Assembly (NCBI RefSeq): GCF_021556475.1
Contig: NZ_JAKGBZ010000030.1
Span: forward strand, 1 to 46,794
Length of the DNA stretch: 46,794 nt
Direction: 5' to 3'
Origin: Acidiphilium iwatense
GTDB taxonomy: Bacteria > Pseudomonadota > Alphaproteobacteria > Acetobacterales > Acetobacteraceae
Below, in pieces: positions 21,878-33,815 of the stretch (the stretch's first letter is position 1; each line of letters starts with the position of its first letter). A program made the position numbers and the translations under genes. The notes beneath the pieces are model-generated. The model did no database searches. It was given only the letters and a program-made list of their open reading frames with translations, and had not been told where the DNA came from.

Positions 21878-22540
21878 CTAGGTGCGGCTCTGCGCGGGTT
21901 GCGGAGCGGAAGCGTATATCAATTGTGCGGCACCACCGCGACCCATCGAGAGAGCCTCGATCCGAATCGCGGATGCGGGGACACCGGCGCGCACCAGTTC
22001 GTTCGCGATCGCGGTCGCACGCAACATGGCGAGGTTCAGGCCGGCCGGGGTCTGACGGGGCGCGAAGCCGATCGCCGCGATGTCCGCCGCACCCCGGCGC
22101 GCCGCCAGTGCCCGCAGGATAGCGCGCTGCGAGCGCGGCAGGATCGCCTTACCGGGACGGAATCTGATCAATACCGGTTTCGCCCGCGGGGTTGCCGGTG
22201 GCTGAGGCGCGGACGGATGCGCGACGCCACCGGCGGGCGCGGACAGGGCGTTCTGACTGGTGTTCGCGGCCTCCAACTGGCCGCGAATCGAGCGCTGTAG
22301 GCGTGGTGAGAGCGGTGGCGGCTTCGGCGGGACCGAGGCGAGGTTGGGGTATGGCTCGTCAAGGCCGGGTGGTGGTGGTGGATTATGGGCGATCGCGCCG
22401 CCCTCGTAGCGGTGGAACACCGTGACCGGGTTCATGCTGGCACAGCCCGACAGAGCGAGCCCCAGTGCCAGAAGTGCCTTGCCGCGCAACTGGTGTCGGG
22501 GCAGGGTTTCAACCTTCGGCGATAAGACGGTATAGATCAC
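21878..22540 (-). CDS. OmpA-like C-terminal lipoprotein
   Basis: The 220-residue protein has a lipobox L-A-L-S-G-C at about residues 28-33 after a basic N-terminus, so it should be lipidated. A Pro-rich linker (P-P-P-P-P-G, P-P-K-P-P-P-L) follows. The C-terminal 90 residues fit an OmpA-like peptidoglycan-binding fold: L-I-R-F-R-P-G-K-A-I-L at the first strand, then R-A-x-A-I-A-N-E-L-V-R-A-G-V-P-A-S-A-I-R. It runs divergent from phaC across 65 bp and lies just upstream of alaC on the same strand. The lipobox sits unusually far from the first ATG; an internal start is possible. Confidence 0.65.
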   Translation of the reverse strand: MIYTVLSPKVETLPRHQLRGKALLALGLALSGCASMNPVTVFHRYEGGAIAHNPPPPPGLDEPYPNLASVPPKPPPLSPRLQRSIRGQLEAANTSQNALSAPAGGVAHPSAPQPPATPRAKPVLIRFRPGKAILPRSQRAILRALAARRGAADIAAIGFAPRQTPAGLNLAMLRATAIANELVRAGVPASAIRIEALSMGRGGAAQLIYASAPQPAQSRT

Positions 22541-22605
22541 ATCGGCTCCTCGATCAGCGGGCCTCTTAGCTTAGCGCCTGCAAGCCGGAGCCGGAAGGAG
22601 CGCCT

Positions 22606-24405
22606 ATGGCCGATCATCATCATCACGACGGCGGCGACGTCCGCCAGCCGGACCCCGCGGCTTATACCCGCACCATGGCCGATATCGGCGCGCGATCCCA
22701 GCGTATCGTCGGCGATTGGCTGAAGCGCCAATCGGAGGCGGGAATCGAGATCGATCCGCACAATATCGGCGGCGCCTTCATGGAAATGACCGCGAGGCTG
22801 ATGGCCAATCCAAGCCGGCTGATCGAGGCGCAACTGGGGTTGTGGCAGGACTACATGACGCTGTGGCAGCATTCCGCCCGGCGTATGATGGGAATCGAGA
22901 CGGCGCCGGTGGTGCCTTCCGATCCCAAGGATAAGCGTTTCCGCGACGAGGGCTGGCAGGACAACGAGGTTTTCGATTTTATCCGGCAAAGCTACCTGCT
23001 CTCCGCGCGCTTCGTACAAGACGTGGTGAAGCGGGTGGATGGGCTCGACCCGAAGACCGCGCAGAAGGTCGATTTCTATGCGCGTCAGTTCGTTGATGCG
23101 ATGAGCCCGTCCAATTTCGTGATGACCAATCCGCAGGTGCTGCGCAAGACGATGGAAACCGGCGGGGAGAATCTTCTTCGCGGGCTGAACAATCTGCTGC
23201 GCGATCTGGAGGCCGGGCAGGGCCGGCTGCATATCCGCATGACCGATACCGAGGCGTTCTCGGTCGGTGGCAATATCGCGGTGACGCCGGGCAAGGTGGT
23301 GTTTCGCAACGCATTGCTGGAGCTGATCCAGTATGCCCCCGCGACCGAAACCGTATCGAAGACGCCGCTGGTGATCTTCCCGCCCTGGATCAACAAATTC
23401 TACATTCTCGATCTGCGACCGAACAACAGTTTCATCCGCTGGGCGGTGGAGCAGGGTCATACCGTGTTCGTGGCGAGTTGGGTGAACCCGGACGAGCAGT
23501 TGTCAGAGAAGGATTTCGGCGATTACATGAACGAGGGCGTGTTCGCCGCGCTCGATGCGATCGAGCGGGCGACCGGCGAACGGGGCGTGAACGCGATCGG
23601 CTATTGCCTGGGCGGCACACTGCTCGCCTCGACGTTGGCGGTGATGGCGCGGCGTGGCGACAAACGCATCAAATCCGCGACGTTTCTGGTGACGCTGACC
23701 GATTTTGCCGATGCCGGCGAACTCGGCGTGTTCATCGACGAAGAACAGTTACGCAACCTGGAAGACCGAATGAACCAGCGCGGCTATCTTGAAGGCGCGG
23801 AGATGTCGGCAACCTTCAACATGCTGCGGGCGAACGATCTGATCTGGAGTTTCGTGGTCAACAACTATCTGCTCGGCAACGAGGCGTTTCCGTTCGACCT
23901 GCTCTACTGGAATTCGGACGCGACGCGGATGCCGGCGGCGATGCATTCGTTTTACTTACGAAATATGTATCAGAAGAATCTTCTGGTCCAGCCGAATGCG
24001 CTGACCCTCGACAATACCCCGGTCGATCTGCGGAACATCACGATCCCGGTCTATTTCCTGTCCTGTCGCGAGGATCACATCGCGCCCTGGGCCAGCACCT
24101 ACAAGGCGACCCAGATCATGGCGGGGCCGAAGCGCTTCGTGCTTGCGGCTTCGGGGCATATCGCCGGTGTGGTCAATCCGCCCGGCGGCGGCAAATACAA
24201 TCATTTCGTTAACAATTCTTTGCCGGAGACGGGGCAGGACTGGCTCGTGGGAGCGACGGAGGTTGCCGGCTCCTGGTGGCCGGACTGGCAGCATTGGATC
24301 GGGGCACGGGAGAAAAAGCAGGTTCCGGCGCGCATTCCCGGCGATGGCAACCTCACCCCGCTGGCCGACGCGCCGGGTGAGTATGTGAAAGTGCGCTCTG
24401 CTTGA
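22606..24405 (+). CDS. phaC: Class I polyhydroxyalkanoate synthase
   Basis: This 599-residue enzyme polymerises (R)-3-hydroxyacyl-CoA into PHA granules. The N-terminal PhaC domain is followed by an alpha/beta-hydrolase core. The lipase-like box G-Y-C-L-G-G-T places the catalytic Cys at about residue 329. The Asp lies in S-C-R-E-D-H-I-A-P-W (about 485) and the His in A-S-G-H-I-A-G-V-V-N-P-P (about 515). GGAAGGAG precedes the ATG. No phaA, phaB or phasin gene is next to it. Its stop overlaps a TTG that could start the next frame. Confidence 0.96.
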   Translation: MADHHHHDGGDVRQPDPAAYTRTMADIGARSQRIVGDWLKRQSEAGIEIDPHNIGGAFMEMTARLMANPSRLIEAQLGLWQDYMTLWQHSARRMMGIETAPVVPSDPKDKRFRDEGWQDNEVFDFIRQSYLLSARFVQDVVKRVDGLDPKTAQKVDFYARQFVDAMSPSNFVMTNPQVLRKTMETGGENLLRGLNNLLRDLEAGQGRLHIRMTDTEAFSVGGNIAVTPGKVVFRNALLELIQYAPATETVSKTPLVIFPPWINKFYILDLRPNNSFIRWAVEQGHTVFVASWVNPDEQLSEKDFGDYMNEGVFAALDAIERATGERGVNAIGYCLGGTLLASTLAVMARRGDKRIKSATFLVTLTDFADAGELGVFIDEEQLRNLEDRMNQRGYLEGAEMSATFNMLRANDLIWSFVVNNYLLGNEAFPFDLLYWNSDATRMPAAMHSFYLRNMYQKNLLVQPNALTLDNTPVDLRNITIPVYFLSCREDHIAPWASTYKATQIMAGPKRFVLAASGHIAGVVNPPGGGKYNHFVNNSLPETGQDWLVGATEVAGSWWPDWQHWIGAREKKQVPARIPGDGNLTPLADAPGEYVKVRSA

Positions 24406-24440
24406 TTGGTCCCGGCCGGCCGGAGGGTCGGGCTGTCGTG

Positions 24441-25490
24441 ATGGTGCTTCCCGCGCGCGAGGGGTTCGGGCCGGAGCGGGCGGGCGCGATCGCGATGGTC
24501 GTCCGCCGCCTCGCCTTAGCCAGCCATGCGCGAGTGATCGGCGGAGCGCAGGCAGATGCGACCTACCAGGACATTATTTTTGAAGCGGTCTCGGGCCGGT
24601 CGCCGCTCATTTACGGGCTCGGCGTAATCCGCCGGTTGCGGGTGCTGAGCCCCACGATTATCGAGGTGCATCAGCAACCGCGACTCGCGCGCGCGATCGC
24701 CTGGGCACTGCCGAACGCGCGGGTGCTGCTGTTCCTGCACAACGAACCGCTGACCATGCGCGGGCTGCGCAATGTCGCGGCACGGCGGCGCACCCTTGCC
24801 TCATTGCATCGCGTGGTCTGCGTGTCGGAGCATTTGCGCGCAAGCTTCGCGAGCGGGCTTTCGGAGACGAGCAATCTCGTCGTGTTGCCGAATCCGCTGA
24901 CTCTCGCGGAACTGCCGCCGCGCGCGGCGATCCGTTCTCCTGAAATCCTGTTCGCTGGGCGGATCGTCGAGAACAAGGGCATTGCCGATTTCATTGCCGC
25001 CTGCGCGGCAACTCTGCCATCATTGTGTGGCTGGTCCGCGCGGATCATTGGCGGCGACCGTTTCGGGTCCGGTAGCCCGGAAACGCCCTATGTCGGTGCG
25101 ATGCGCAAGGCCGCGCGCGATGCCGGCATCAGGTTCGAGGGTTATCGTCCGCACGCGGCGGTTCTGGCCGCGATGGCGGAGGTCGCGATCGTGGTGGTGC
25201 CGAGCCGCTGGCCGGAACCGTTCGGCCTGACCGCGCTGGAGGCGATGGCGAGCGGGGCGGCGTTGATCGTGAGCCGCACCGGGGGCCTGTTGGAGGTTGC
25301 CGGTGAGGCGGCGCGCTATGTTCCGCCCGGCGATGTGGCGGCGCTCGCAGCGGCGATCGGCGATCTCGCGACCCACGACGCGGCTCGCGCGGCGCTGGCC
25401 AGCGCCGGGATCGCCCGTGCCGCGCAATTTGATACGGCGATCATCAAAGCGCGATTGCAGGCGTTGCGCGGCGTCGAATCGTCGGTATGA
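24441..25490 (+). CDS. Family 4 glycosyltransferase
   Basis: The 349-residue GT-B enzyme is likely involved in surface polysaccharide synthesis. The C-terminal domain shows I-L-F-A-G-R-I-V-E-N-K-G-I (about residue 170) and the sugar-nucleotide-binding E-P-F-G-L-T-A-L-E-A-M-A-S-G (about 255). ATG 24441 is preferred; TTG 24402 overlapping the phaC stop would add 13 residues. The following O-antigen-ligase-like gene, 7 bp away, supports a lipopolysaccharide or exopolysaccharide role. Donor and acceptor cannot be read from the sequence. Confidence 0.85.
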   Translation: MVLPAREGFGPERAGAIAMVVRRLALASHARVIGGAQADATYQDIIFEAVSGRSPLIYGLGVIRRLRVLSPTIIEVHQQPRLARAIAWALPNARVLLFLHNEPLTMRGLRNVAARRRTLASLHRVVCVSEHLRASFASGLSETSNLVVLPNPLTLAELPPRAAIRSPEILFAGRIVENKGIADFIAACAATLPSLCGWSARIIGGDRFGSGSPETPYVGAMRKAARDAGIRFEGYRPHAAVLAAMAEVAIVVVPSRWPEPFGLTALEAMASGAALIVSRTGGLLEVAGEAARYVPPGDVAALAAAIGDLATHDAARAALASAGIARAAQFDTAIIKARLQALRGVESSV

Positions 25491-25497
25491 CCGCCCG

Positions 25498-26820
25498 ATG
25501 ATCCAAAAGCGCCTATCTCTAAAAAATTTGGCTCTCGCCGCCGCGTTGATCGTGCCGCTCTGCCTGCTTTATGCCCGTGCGGGCGCCGAATTCGCGATCG
25601 GTATCGTCGATATCCTGTTTTTCGCGGAGTCGGTGCGACGGCGCGACTGGGCCTGGGCGCGCGCGCCGTGGTTCGTCATCGGGCTGATCTGGTGGGCGGC
25701 GGAACTCATCTGCTCCGCGCCGATCCCGGCATTGGGGCTTGGCGCGGCGGGATGGAAGTCGTTTACCCAGGCACTCGTGCTGATCCGGCTTCTGGTTTTC
25801 GCCGTCGCCCTGGGCACCTGGGTGCTCGACACGGCCCCGGCGCGAGCGCGGTTCTGGGCGGTGATCGCCGCATGCGAGGCGTGGATTTTCCTGCAAAGCT
25901 GGCAGCAGGAAATCCTCGGCGTGAATATTTTCGGCGCCCATCGCTGGCCGGATGGCGCGTTGACCGGACCGTTCTGGGCACCGCGCGCCGGACCTCCCTA
26001 TGCGCATCTGCTGTTTCTCGCCCTGTTGCCGGTGATTGCAGCACTTCTGACCCGGCGCAGCACCGCGGCACGGCTCGGCGCTGCCGTGCTGGGCGTTCTC
26101 GGCTTTGCGACCGCGCTGATTATCGGCCAGCGGATGCCGTTTCTGCTCGCGGGGCTCGGGCTTGCGGTCGCGGCGCTGATGTTCCGCCCGATCCGGCTGC
26201 CCGCGATCGCGCTCGGCGTGCTGGCGCTGCTTGCGATTCCGGCGCTGCGCGTCGTCTCAAAGCCGAGTTTCGACAAGCTTGTGGTCGAGACCAGCCATCA
26301 GGTGGGCAATTTCGCGAAAAGCCCATATGGCGAACTTTATACCCGTGCCGCCGTGATGATCGGGCGGTCGCCCTGGCACGGCTACGGGTTCAACGGGTTC
26401 CTGTATTTCTGCAAGCAGCCACGGTTCGATGGTGGCCTGCCCGCGCTCGGCATCGGCCCGACCTCGCTCAAGCGCGGCGCGTGCAATATCCATCCTCATA
26501 ACTTCTATCTCCAGGCCGGAGTCGATGCCGGGATTGGCGGGATGGCGCTGTTCGCGGCCCTGAACATCGCATGGCTTCTGGCGCTGGGGCGCGGCCTGAC
26601 GCGGCGCGCGGAGCCGATGCGGTTGGGCGCCTTCATCGGCGTGCTCACCTACGCATGGCCGCTCGCCTCGACCGACAATTTCGCCGTGCTGCCGATGGCC
26701 GGATGGCTGTTCGTCATGCTCGGGCTGGGGCTCGCCCTGGTAAAGTCTAGCTTGTCCGAACCGGCGTTCCTATATTCGGAGCGACAATGCGAATTTTCAG
26801 CCATAGGACCTTTTTCATGA
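25498..26820 (+). CDS. O-antigen ligase / Wzy-like polytopic membrane protein
   Basis: This 440-residue protein has about ten hydrophobic segments spread from residue 10 to 420. A large loop near residue 280-340 contains [13 protein letters not shown] and H-P-H-N-F-Y-L-Q, the signature of the WaaL/Wzy family that joins or polymerises polysaccharide on undecaprenyl carriers. It acts in the inner membrane facing the periplasm. It starts at ATG 25498, and its stop overlaps the CobW start (ATGA). The C-terminal tail after the last membrane helix is short. Confidence 0.85.
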   Translation: MIQKRLSLKNLALAAALIVPLCLLYARAGAEFAIGIVDILFFAESVRRRDWAWARAPWFVIGLIWWAAELICSAPIPALGLGAAGWKSFTQALVLIRLLVFAVALGTWVLDTAPARARFWAVIAACEAWIFLQSWQQEILGVNIFGAHRWPDGALTGPFWAPRAGPPYAHLLFLALLPVIAALLTRRSTAARLGAAVLGVLGFATALIIGQRMPFLLAGLGLAVAALMFRPIRLPAIALGVLALLAIPALRVVSKPSFDKLVVETSHQVGNFAKSPYGELYTRAAVMIGRSPWHGYGFNGFLYFCKQPRFDGGLPALGIGPTSLKRGACNIHPHNFYLQAGVDAGIGGMALFAALNIAWLLALGRGLTRRAEPMRLGAFIGVLTYAWPLASTDNFAVLPMAGWLFVMLGLGLALVKSSLSEPAFLYSERQCEFSAIGPFS

Positions 26821-27779
26821 CGGATCTTGTGCCGGTTACCGTGCTCACCGGCTTTCTTGGTGCCGGAAAGACCACGCTGCTCAACCGGATTCTCACCGAA
26901 CAGCACGGCAAGCGCTACGCCGTGGTGATCAATGAGTTCGGTGAACGCGGCGTCGATAACGACCTTGTGGTCGATACCGACGAGGAAGTGTTCGAAATGA
27001 ACAATGGCTGCATCTGCTGCACGGTGCGCGGCGATCTGATCCGCATCATCGGCGGGCTGATGAAGCGGCGCGATAAATTCGACGGAATTATCGTGGAGAC
27101 CACTGGGCTCGCCAATCCCGCGCCGGTCGCGCAAACTTTTTTCGTCGATGAGGATGTGAAGGCGAAGACGCGGCTGGACGCGATCGTTACCGTTGTGGAT
27201 GCGAAGTATCTGCCCGCCCGGCTGCGCGACAGCCATGAGGCGCAGGACCAGATCGCCTTCGCCGATGTGATCGTGCTGAACAAGCTCGATCTTGTCTCGC
27301 CCGAGGAACTTGCCGAGGTCGAGGCACAGATCCGCACGATCAACCGCTTCGCTGAAATCCATCATGCGACCCGTGCTGACGTTCCAGCCGACAAACTGCT
27401 TGGCATCAATGCGTTCGACCTGAACCGGGTTCTGCAATCGGTGCCTGATTTCCTCGACGACGATGCTCACACCCATGACGAGCACATGACCAGCATCAGT
27501 CTTGCCACGAAAACCCCACTCGATGCCGAAAAATTCAACGCCTGGATCGGTGGTGTGCTGGCGACCCAGGGCCAGGACATTCTGCGCACCAAGGGTATTC
27601 TCGATTTCACCGGCGAGGATCGGCGCTTCGCCTTCCAGGCCGTTCATATGATGGCCGATGGCGATTATATCGGGAGGTGGAAACCGGACGAGGCGCGCGA
27701 AAGCCGCATCGTGTTCATCGGCCGCGACCTCAACCGCCCGCAATTGCGGCGCGGCTTCGAGAGTTGCGTCGCCGCATGA
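26817..27779 (+). CDS. CobW/COG0523 family GTP-binding metallochaperone
   Basis: The 320-residue G3E GTPase has Walker [10 protein letters not shown] (about residue 11), the metal-binding C-I-C-C motif in N-N-G-C-I-C-C-T-V (about 63), E-T-T-G-L-A-N-P, and the base-recognition N-K-L-D (about 160). A His-rich patch ([10 protein letters not shown], about 220) and the C-terminal CobW_C domain follow. These proteins deliver zinc or other metals to client enzymes. ATG 26817 overlaps the previous stop; it is also coupled to the WD40 gene. Confidence 0.93.
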   Translation: MTDLVPVTVLTGFLGAGKTTLLNRILTEQHGKRYAVVINEFGERGVDNDLVVDTDEEVFEMNNGCICCTVRGDLIRIIGGLMKRRDKFDGIIVETTGLANPAPVAQTFFVDEDVKAKTRLDAIVTVVDAKYLPARLRDSHEAQDQIAFADVIVLNKLDLVSPEELAEVEAQIRTINRFAEIHHATRADVPADKLLGINAFDLNRVLQSVPDFLDDDAHTHDEHMTSISLATKTPLDAEKFNAWIGGVLATQGQDILRTKGILDFTGEDRRFAFQAVHMMADGDYIGRWKPDEARESRIVFIGRDLNRPQLRRGFESCVAA

Positions 27780-28819
27780 GCGGGCTGCTCGATGCTAACG
27801 AGATGCTCGACAAACGCGGCGTCAGTGCCACGTTCGACGCTTTCGTCACCGGAGCCTGCTTCGATCGGGCGGGACGATATTTTACCGCTTCGCTCGGCGA
27901 CGGACGTGTCGTGGTTCGTGACGTTATCGCCGGGAGCTGGACGGATCACGCGATGCACGACGGCGCGGTGCTCGCGATCGCCCCCGACATCGATGCGCAT
28001 GGTGTCCTCACCGGCGGCGATGACGGCAGGCTACGCCGCCTCGATCCGGTCAGTGGGATTGCGTTGGATATTGCATCCTACGGGATGAAATGGGTCGAGC
28101 ATGTCGCGAGTATCGCCGACCGCCGCGCACCGGTCCGCGCGGCTGCCGTCGGGCGCAATATTCTGCTCCTCGACGGGCAGGGGGGATTGGTCCGAATCCT
28201 TACGCATCCGTCCACTGTTTCGGGAATTGCATTCGATACGAAAGGTCGACGCATCGCCGCATCGCACTATAACGGCGCCTCTGTCTGGTTCGTGCGCTCG
28301 GACAACGCGAAGCCGCAGGTTTTCGAATGGAAGGGCAGCCATATCGGCATCGCTCTTCACCCCGATCTTGCGGCGGTGGCGACCGCCATGCAGGAAAACG
28401 CGCTGCACGGCTGGCGTTTGCCTGACGGTCAGCACATGCGCATGAGCGGCTACCCGGCGAAGCCGGAATCGATCGGGTTCACCCGTTCGGGCAAATGGCT
28501 CGCGAGTGCTGGTGCCGAGGCGATCGTGCTCTGGCCGTTCTTCGGCGGTGGACCGATGGGCAAGGTTCCCCTCGAACTCGCCGCCGGCGAGACCATCATC
28601 AAGCGTGTCGCCTGTCATCCGCAGCACGAGGTGGTCGCAGCGGGTTACGCCGACGGTTCGGTGATTGTTGCCGATATCGCCCGCGAGCGCATCCTATCAA
28701 TCGCAGCACCCGGACGTGGTGCGATTTCCGCGCTTGGTTGGAGCGCAGACGGTGCCTATCTAGGCTTCGGCACCGGGACGGGATTTATCGCGGTTGTCGA
28801 TTTTTCAAGGAAGGATTGA
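27776..28819 (+). CDS. WD40-repeat beta-propeller protein
   Basis: The 347-residue protein is made of repeated beta-sheet units with the pattern hydrophobic-A-x-x-P/D, G-D/G-S, V-x-V-x-D, for example [12 protein letters not shown] and [10 protein letters not shown]. This is a seven-blade propeller length. There is no signal peptide, so it is cytoplasmic. It overlaps CobW by 4 bp, suggesting it works with that GTPase, perhaps as a client or partner-docking platform. The coupling is seen; the partnership is inferred. Confidence 0.85.
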   Translation: MSGLLDANEMLDKRGVSATFDAFVTGACFDRAGRYFTASLGDGRVVVRDVIAGSWTDHAMHDGAVLAIAPDIDAHGVLTGGDDGRLRRLDPVSGIALDIASYGMKWVEHVASIADRRAPVRAAAVGRNILLLDGQGGLVRILTHPSTVSGIAFDTKGRRIAASHYNGASVWFVRSDNAKPQVFEWKGSHIGIALHPDLAAVATAMQENALHGWRLPDGQHMRMSGYPAKPESIGFTRSGKWLASAGAEAIVLWPFFGGGPMGKVPLELAAGETIIKRVACHPQHEVVAAGYADGSVIVADIARERILSIAAPGRGAISALGWSADGAYLGFGTGTGFIAVVDFSRKD

Positions 28820-28820
28820 G

Positions 28821-29657
28821 ATGACCAAGATTGCGACGGTCGGCGCGAACGGTCTCGCGATGCCCAAGCTTGGACTCGGCACTTGGCGGATGAGCGGCAA
28901 GGAGTGCCAGACGAGCATCGCCCGCGCTTTGGCACTCGGATATCGCCATATCGATACGGCCGAAATGTATAACAACGAAGCGGCGGTGGGTGCCGGTATC
29001 GAGGCCAGCGGCATTCCCCGCGGCGAGATTTTTCTGACAACCAAGGTATGGTACGAAAATCTCGCACCGGACGCGATTCGCCGCGCCATCGAATCGAGTC
29101 TTGCCAAACTGCGCACCAGCTACGTCGATCTCTATTTGATTCACTGGCCGTCAGCCTCGATGAATCTTCCGGCGGCGCTCGAGACCATGGCGCATCTGAA
29201 ATGCGAAGGCACGGTCAAACATTTTGGCGTCGCGAACTTCACCGTGGCTTTGCTGTGTCAGGCAGCCGAGATAATCGGCGCCGAAATCGCCTGCAATCAG
29301 ATCGAATATCACGTCTTGCTCGATCAGAGTGCAGTACTCGACTACGCGCGGCGCCACGGCATTGTGGTGACCGCCTATTGTCCGCTGGCGCAGGGTCGCC
29401 TCAGTGATTATGATGGCCTCGCCGGGATTGCCACGAAACATGGCGTAACCCCGGCACAGATCGCACTGAAATGGCTGCTCGATCAGGACGGTGTGGCGGC
29501 AATCCCCAAGGCGACGCGGGCCGAGAGCCAGCAGGCCAATCTCGCCGCACTCGATATCGTGCTCGACGACGAGGATCGTTCGGTGATCGCGTCTTTGCCC
29601 AAGACTCAACGTTGTGTCGATCCCGGTTTCGCACCGCAATGGGATAGGGTAGCCTGA
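28821..29657 (+). CDS. Aldo/keto reductase (2,5-diketo-gluconate reductase type)
   Basis: The 278-residue NADPH-dependent reductase keeps the catalytic tetrad of the family: Asp in H-I-D-T-A-E-M-Y (about residue 46), Tyr (about 51), Lys in T-T-K-V-W (about 76) and His in L-I-H-W-P-S (about 109). The C-terminal cofactor region has A-I-P-K-A-T-R. GGAAGG lies before ATG 28821, close behind the WD40 stop, so it may be the last gene of that run. It converges on proB with no gap. The substrate is unknown. Confidence 0.93.
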   Translation: MTKIATVGANGLAMPKLGLGTWRMSGKECQTSIARALALGYRHIDTAEMYNNEAAVGAGIEASGIPRGEIFLTTKVWYENLAPDAIRRAIESSLAKLRTSYVDLYLIHWPSASMNLPAALETMAHLKCEGTVKHFGVANFTVALLCQAAEIIGAEIACNQIEYHVLLDQSAVLDYARRHGIVVTAYCPLAQGRLSDYDGLAGIATKHGVTPAQIALKWLLDQDGVAAIPKATRAESQQANLAALDIVLDDEDRSVIASLPKTQRCVDPGFAPQWDRVA

Positions 29658-31858
<2,201 letters not shown>

Positions 31859-32128
31859 TTATTCGGCCGCGATCGGCATCGGCTCGACCGACACATGGAC
31901 CCGACCCTCACCTTTACGCTGGAACTTCACGCGCCCATCGACCAGGGCGAAGATCGTATGATCCCGCCCGAGGCCGACATTGGTGCCTGGCTTCACCTTG
32001 GTGCCGCGCTGGCGAATGATGATGTTTCCGGCAACGACCTGTTCGTCGCCGAATTTCTTGACGCCGAGTCGGCGCCCCGCGGAATCGCGGCCGTTGCGCG
32101 ATGAACCGCCGGCTTTTTTATGAGCCAT
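31859..32128 (-). CDS. rpmA: 50S ribosomal protein L27
   Basis: The 89-residue protein has the classical N-terminus [23 protein letters not shown], and a central [10 protein letters not shown]-x-N-V-G. Its N-terminal tail reaches the peptidyl-transferase centre. It is 15 bp behind rplU in a conserved two-gene operon. Confidence 0.98.
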   Translation of the reverse strand: MAHKKAGGSSRNGRDSAGRRLGVKKFGDEQVVAGNIIIRQRGTKVKPGTNVGLGRDHTIFALVDGRVKFQRKGEGRVHVSVEPMPIAAE

Positions 32129-32143
32129 TGAAAAACTCCTCTC

Positions 32144-32458
32144 TCAGGCCGCGTTGATGCCGGAAACGCGCAGCACGGTAATGGGCTGGCGATGGCCGTT
32201 CTTGCGGCGGCTGTTCTGCCGGCGGCGCTTCTTGAAGATGATAACCGTGTCAAGCCGGTCCTGCGCGATGACCGTTGCCGTCACGGTCGCACCATCGACG
32301 TTGGGCTTGCCAAGGGTGACACCGGCATCGCTGCCGACGGCGAGGATATCGGTGAAGGTGATGGTACTGCCCGCTTCGGCTTCGAGCTTCTCCACCTTGA
32401 GCACCGCGTCCGGCATGACGCGATATTGTTTTCCGCCGGTGCGGATCACTGCGAACAT
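32144..32458 (-). CDS. rplU: 50S ribosomal protein L21
   Basis: The 104-residue protein begins [14 protein letters not shown] and ends with the basic [17 protein letters not shown] segment that binds 23S rRNA. It is first in the rplU-rpmA operon and is preceded by a near-consensus promoter at 32545-32572. Confidence 0.98.
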   Translation of the reverse strand: MFAVIRTGGKQYRVMPDAVLKVEKLEAEAGSTITFTDILAVGSDAGVTLGKPNVDGATVTATVIAQDRLDTVIIFKKRRRQNSRRKNGHRQPITVLRVSGINAA

Positions 32459-32544
32459 CGGTAAGGTCCAATTCTATCTGCAACGCCGCGCGGGCGGACA
32501 AAACAACACAGCGCGAGACCTTTCGGAATCGCGGCGATGTCAGG

Positions 32545-32572
32545 CTTATAGTCGGCCCGCCCGAACTGTCAA
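32545..32572 (-). promoter_or_regulatory. Strong sigma70-type promoter for rplU-rpmA
   Basis: On the minus strand TTGACA (32572-32567), a 16-bp spacer and TATAAG (32550-32545). The leader to rplU is about 80 nt. Confidence 0.75.
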
Positions 32573-32601
32573 TTGACGCAGTCCGTTCCATGCGCATGAG
32601 G

Positions 32602-32630
32602 TTGCCTGGCGCAAAGGCTCCGCCTATAAC
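32602..32630 (+). promoter_or_regulatory. Promoter of tRNA-Ser
   Basis: TTGCCT (32602-32607), 17 bp, then TATAAC (32625-32630), 12 bp before the tRNA 5' end. Confidence 0.65.
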
Positions 32631-32642
32631 GCCCGCCGACGC

Positions 32643-32736
<94 letters not shown>

Positions 32737-32896
32737 TGTCTTTCAAGCCATTGAAAAGATTAACAAATAAATCGTTACGGACGCGGCGGGTGACAATAGG
32801 TAGGACATTCCCGGCGCGAATTGTGCCGAATGATGGCGCAGCGAAACGGATTGCTCGCGGTTGCGTGATCGCGTGTTACAGGTCGTCGGGACGCAA

Positions 32897-32960
32897 CCCG
32901 GTAGGCTTCGCGCCCGGTAGGCTTCGCGCCCGGTAGGCTTCGCGCCCGGTAGGCTTCGCG
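32897..32960 (+). repeat. Four tandem copies of a 16-bp unit
   Basis: CCCGGTAGGCTTCGCG is repeated four times without spacers (32897-32912, 32913-32928, 32929-32944, 32945-32960). It lies in a stretch (32733-33232) with no gene I can support. Open frames on the minus strand there (33013-33279, 32967-33197) look like decayed coding sequence. Confidence 0.95.
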
Positions 32961-33232
32961 ATCCGTTCAAAAGCGCGGAGAACGCGGCGCGCTTTCGGTG
33001 TCGGCCATGGTGTCACGCGGCGGCAAAAAAGGGCTCGGCCTCGCCATGCTCGATCCGCTCGGCCAGCACGCTGCGGGCATTGGTTGCAGCGGAGCGGTGT
33101 AACGGCAGTCGATACCGCGAAATTGGCCGCCGTGACCCTCGCTGAACCGCTCTTGCGCGACGGGCGATACCACCAATAGGATGCCCGATCCCCGCAAGCC
33201 CTATTTCCCAGACAACAGGTTGCTCAATCAGG

Positions 33233-33661
33233 TTATGGCGTCGTCGGTGGTACAATACCTTTATTGAGTGATGTTTCAAGATACAGCGAAATAGCAGCAG
33301 CAGAGATAGTGCTCAAAGGATGGGTCGAGCAATAGCCCATTATATAATTAGTTTGCGCTGTCACCGAATTCCCAGCCCTAGTTAGATCGATCTGACGTAT
33401 GGTACCTAGTGATGTGTGTATTGGCACTCTCGCAGCATAATTAAGCGCAGTCACAAAGCCCCCAATCCAAAACTCAAGAACTATTATATTTCGTGTCGGA
33501 TGTTGCAGATAGTATAAACCGAATCGTGCGCACGTCTCAACTCCGAGACCCTCAGACCCAAAACTAGGTTGATGTGGCTGACCTGCGGATGCGACCCCCT
33601 GCACCAACGTTGCTCCCAAAATAATCCCGCAAGGGACTATCGATCGGAATTTACGAAACAC
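33233..33661 (-). CDS. Small exported protein (HdeA/Rap1a-like pattern)
   Basis: The 142-residue protein starts at GTG 33661, chosen because AGGAAG lies seven bases upstream and a signal peptide follows directly: F-R-K-F-R, a hydrophobic core, and cleavage near A-S-A. The mature part has two cysteines: T-C-A-R-F-G-L-Y-Y and I-M-G-Y-C-S-T-H-P-L. The latter, followed by an Ala-rich helix, resembles small periplasmic immunity or chaperone proteins of the Rap1a/HdeA type. Lower GC than its neighbours suggests recent transfer. It is probably cargo of island 2. Confidence 0.6.
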   Translation of the reverse strand: MFRKFRSIVPCGIILGATLVQGVASAGQPHQPSFGSEGLGVETCARFGLYYLQHPTRNIIVLEFWIGGFVTALNYAARVPIHTSLGTIRQIDLTRAGNSVTAQTNYIMGYCSTHPLSTISAAAISLYLETSLNKGIVPPTTP

Positions 33662-33815
33662 TGTATTGCTTCCTGCTCCTGCCCTGTCTTTCCCTCGCCT
33701 ATGGCGAGCACGTCGCGAGGGTTCCGCGCCAGTGTGCGTCGCCCCTTGCACGATACGGCGAAGGGGCCGCGACGGGGACGTTCCAGTTGAAGGCCATCAT
33801 CGCCAAGCCGAATAC

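Noticed and set aside
32897-32960. CRISPR array
   Set aside because: The units are contiguous with no spacers and there are no cas genes.
33013-33279. Minus-strand open frame beside the tandem repeat
   Set aside because: Arg/His-rich with no family features and with competing frames; more likely decayed or non-coding.
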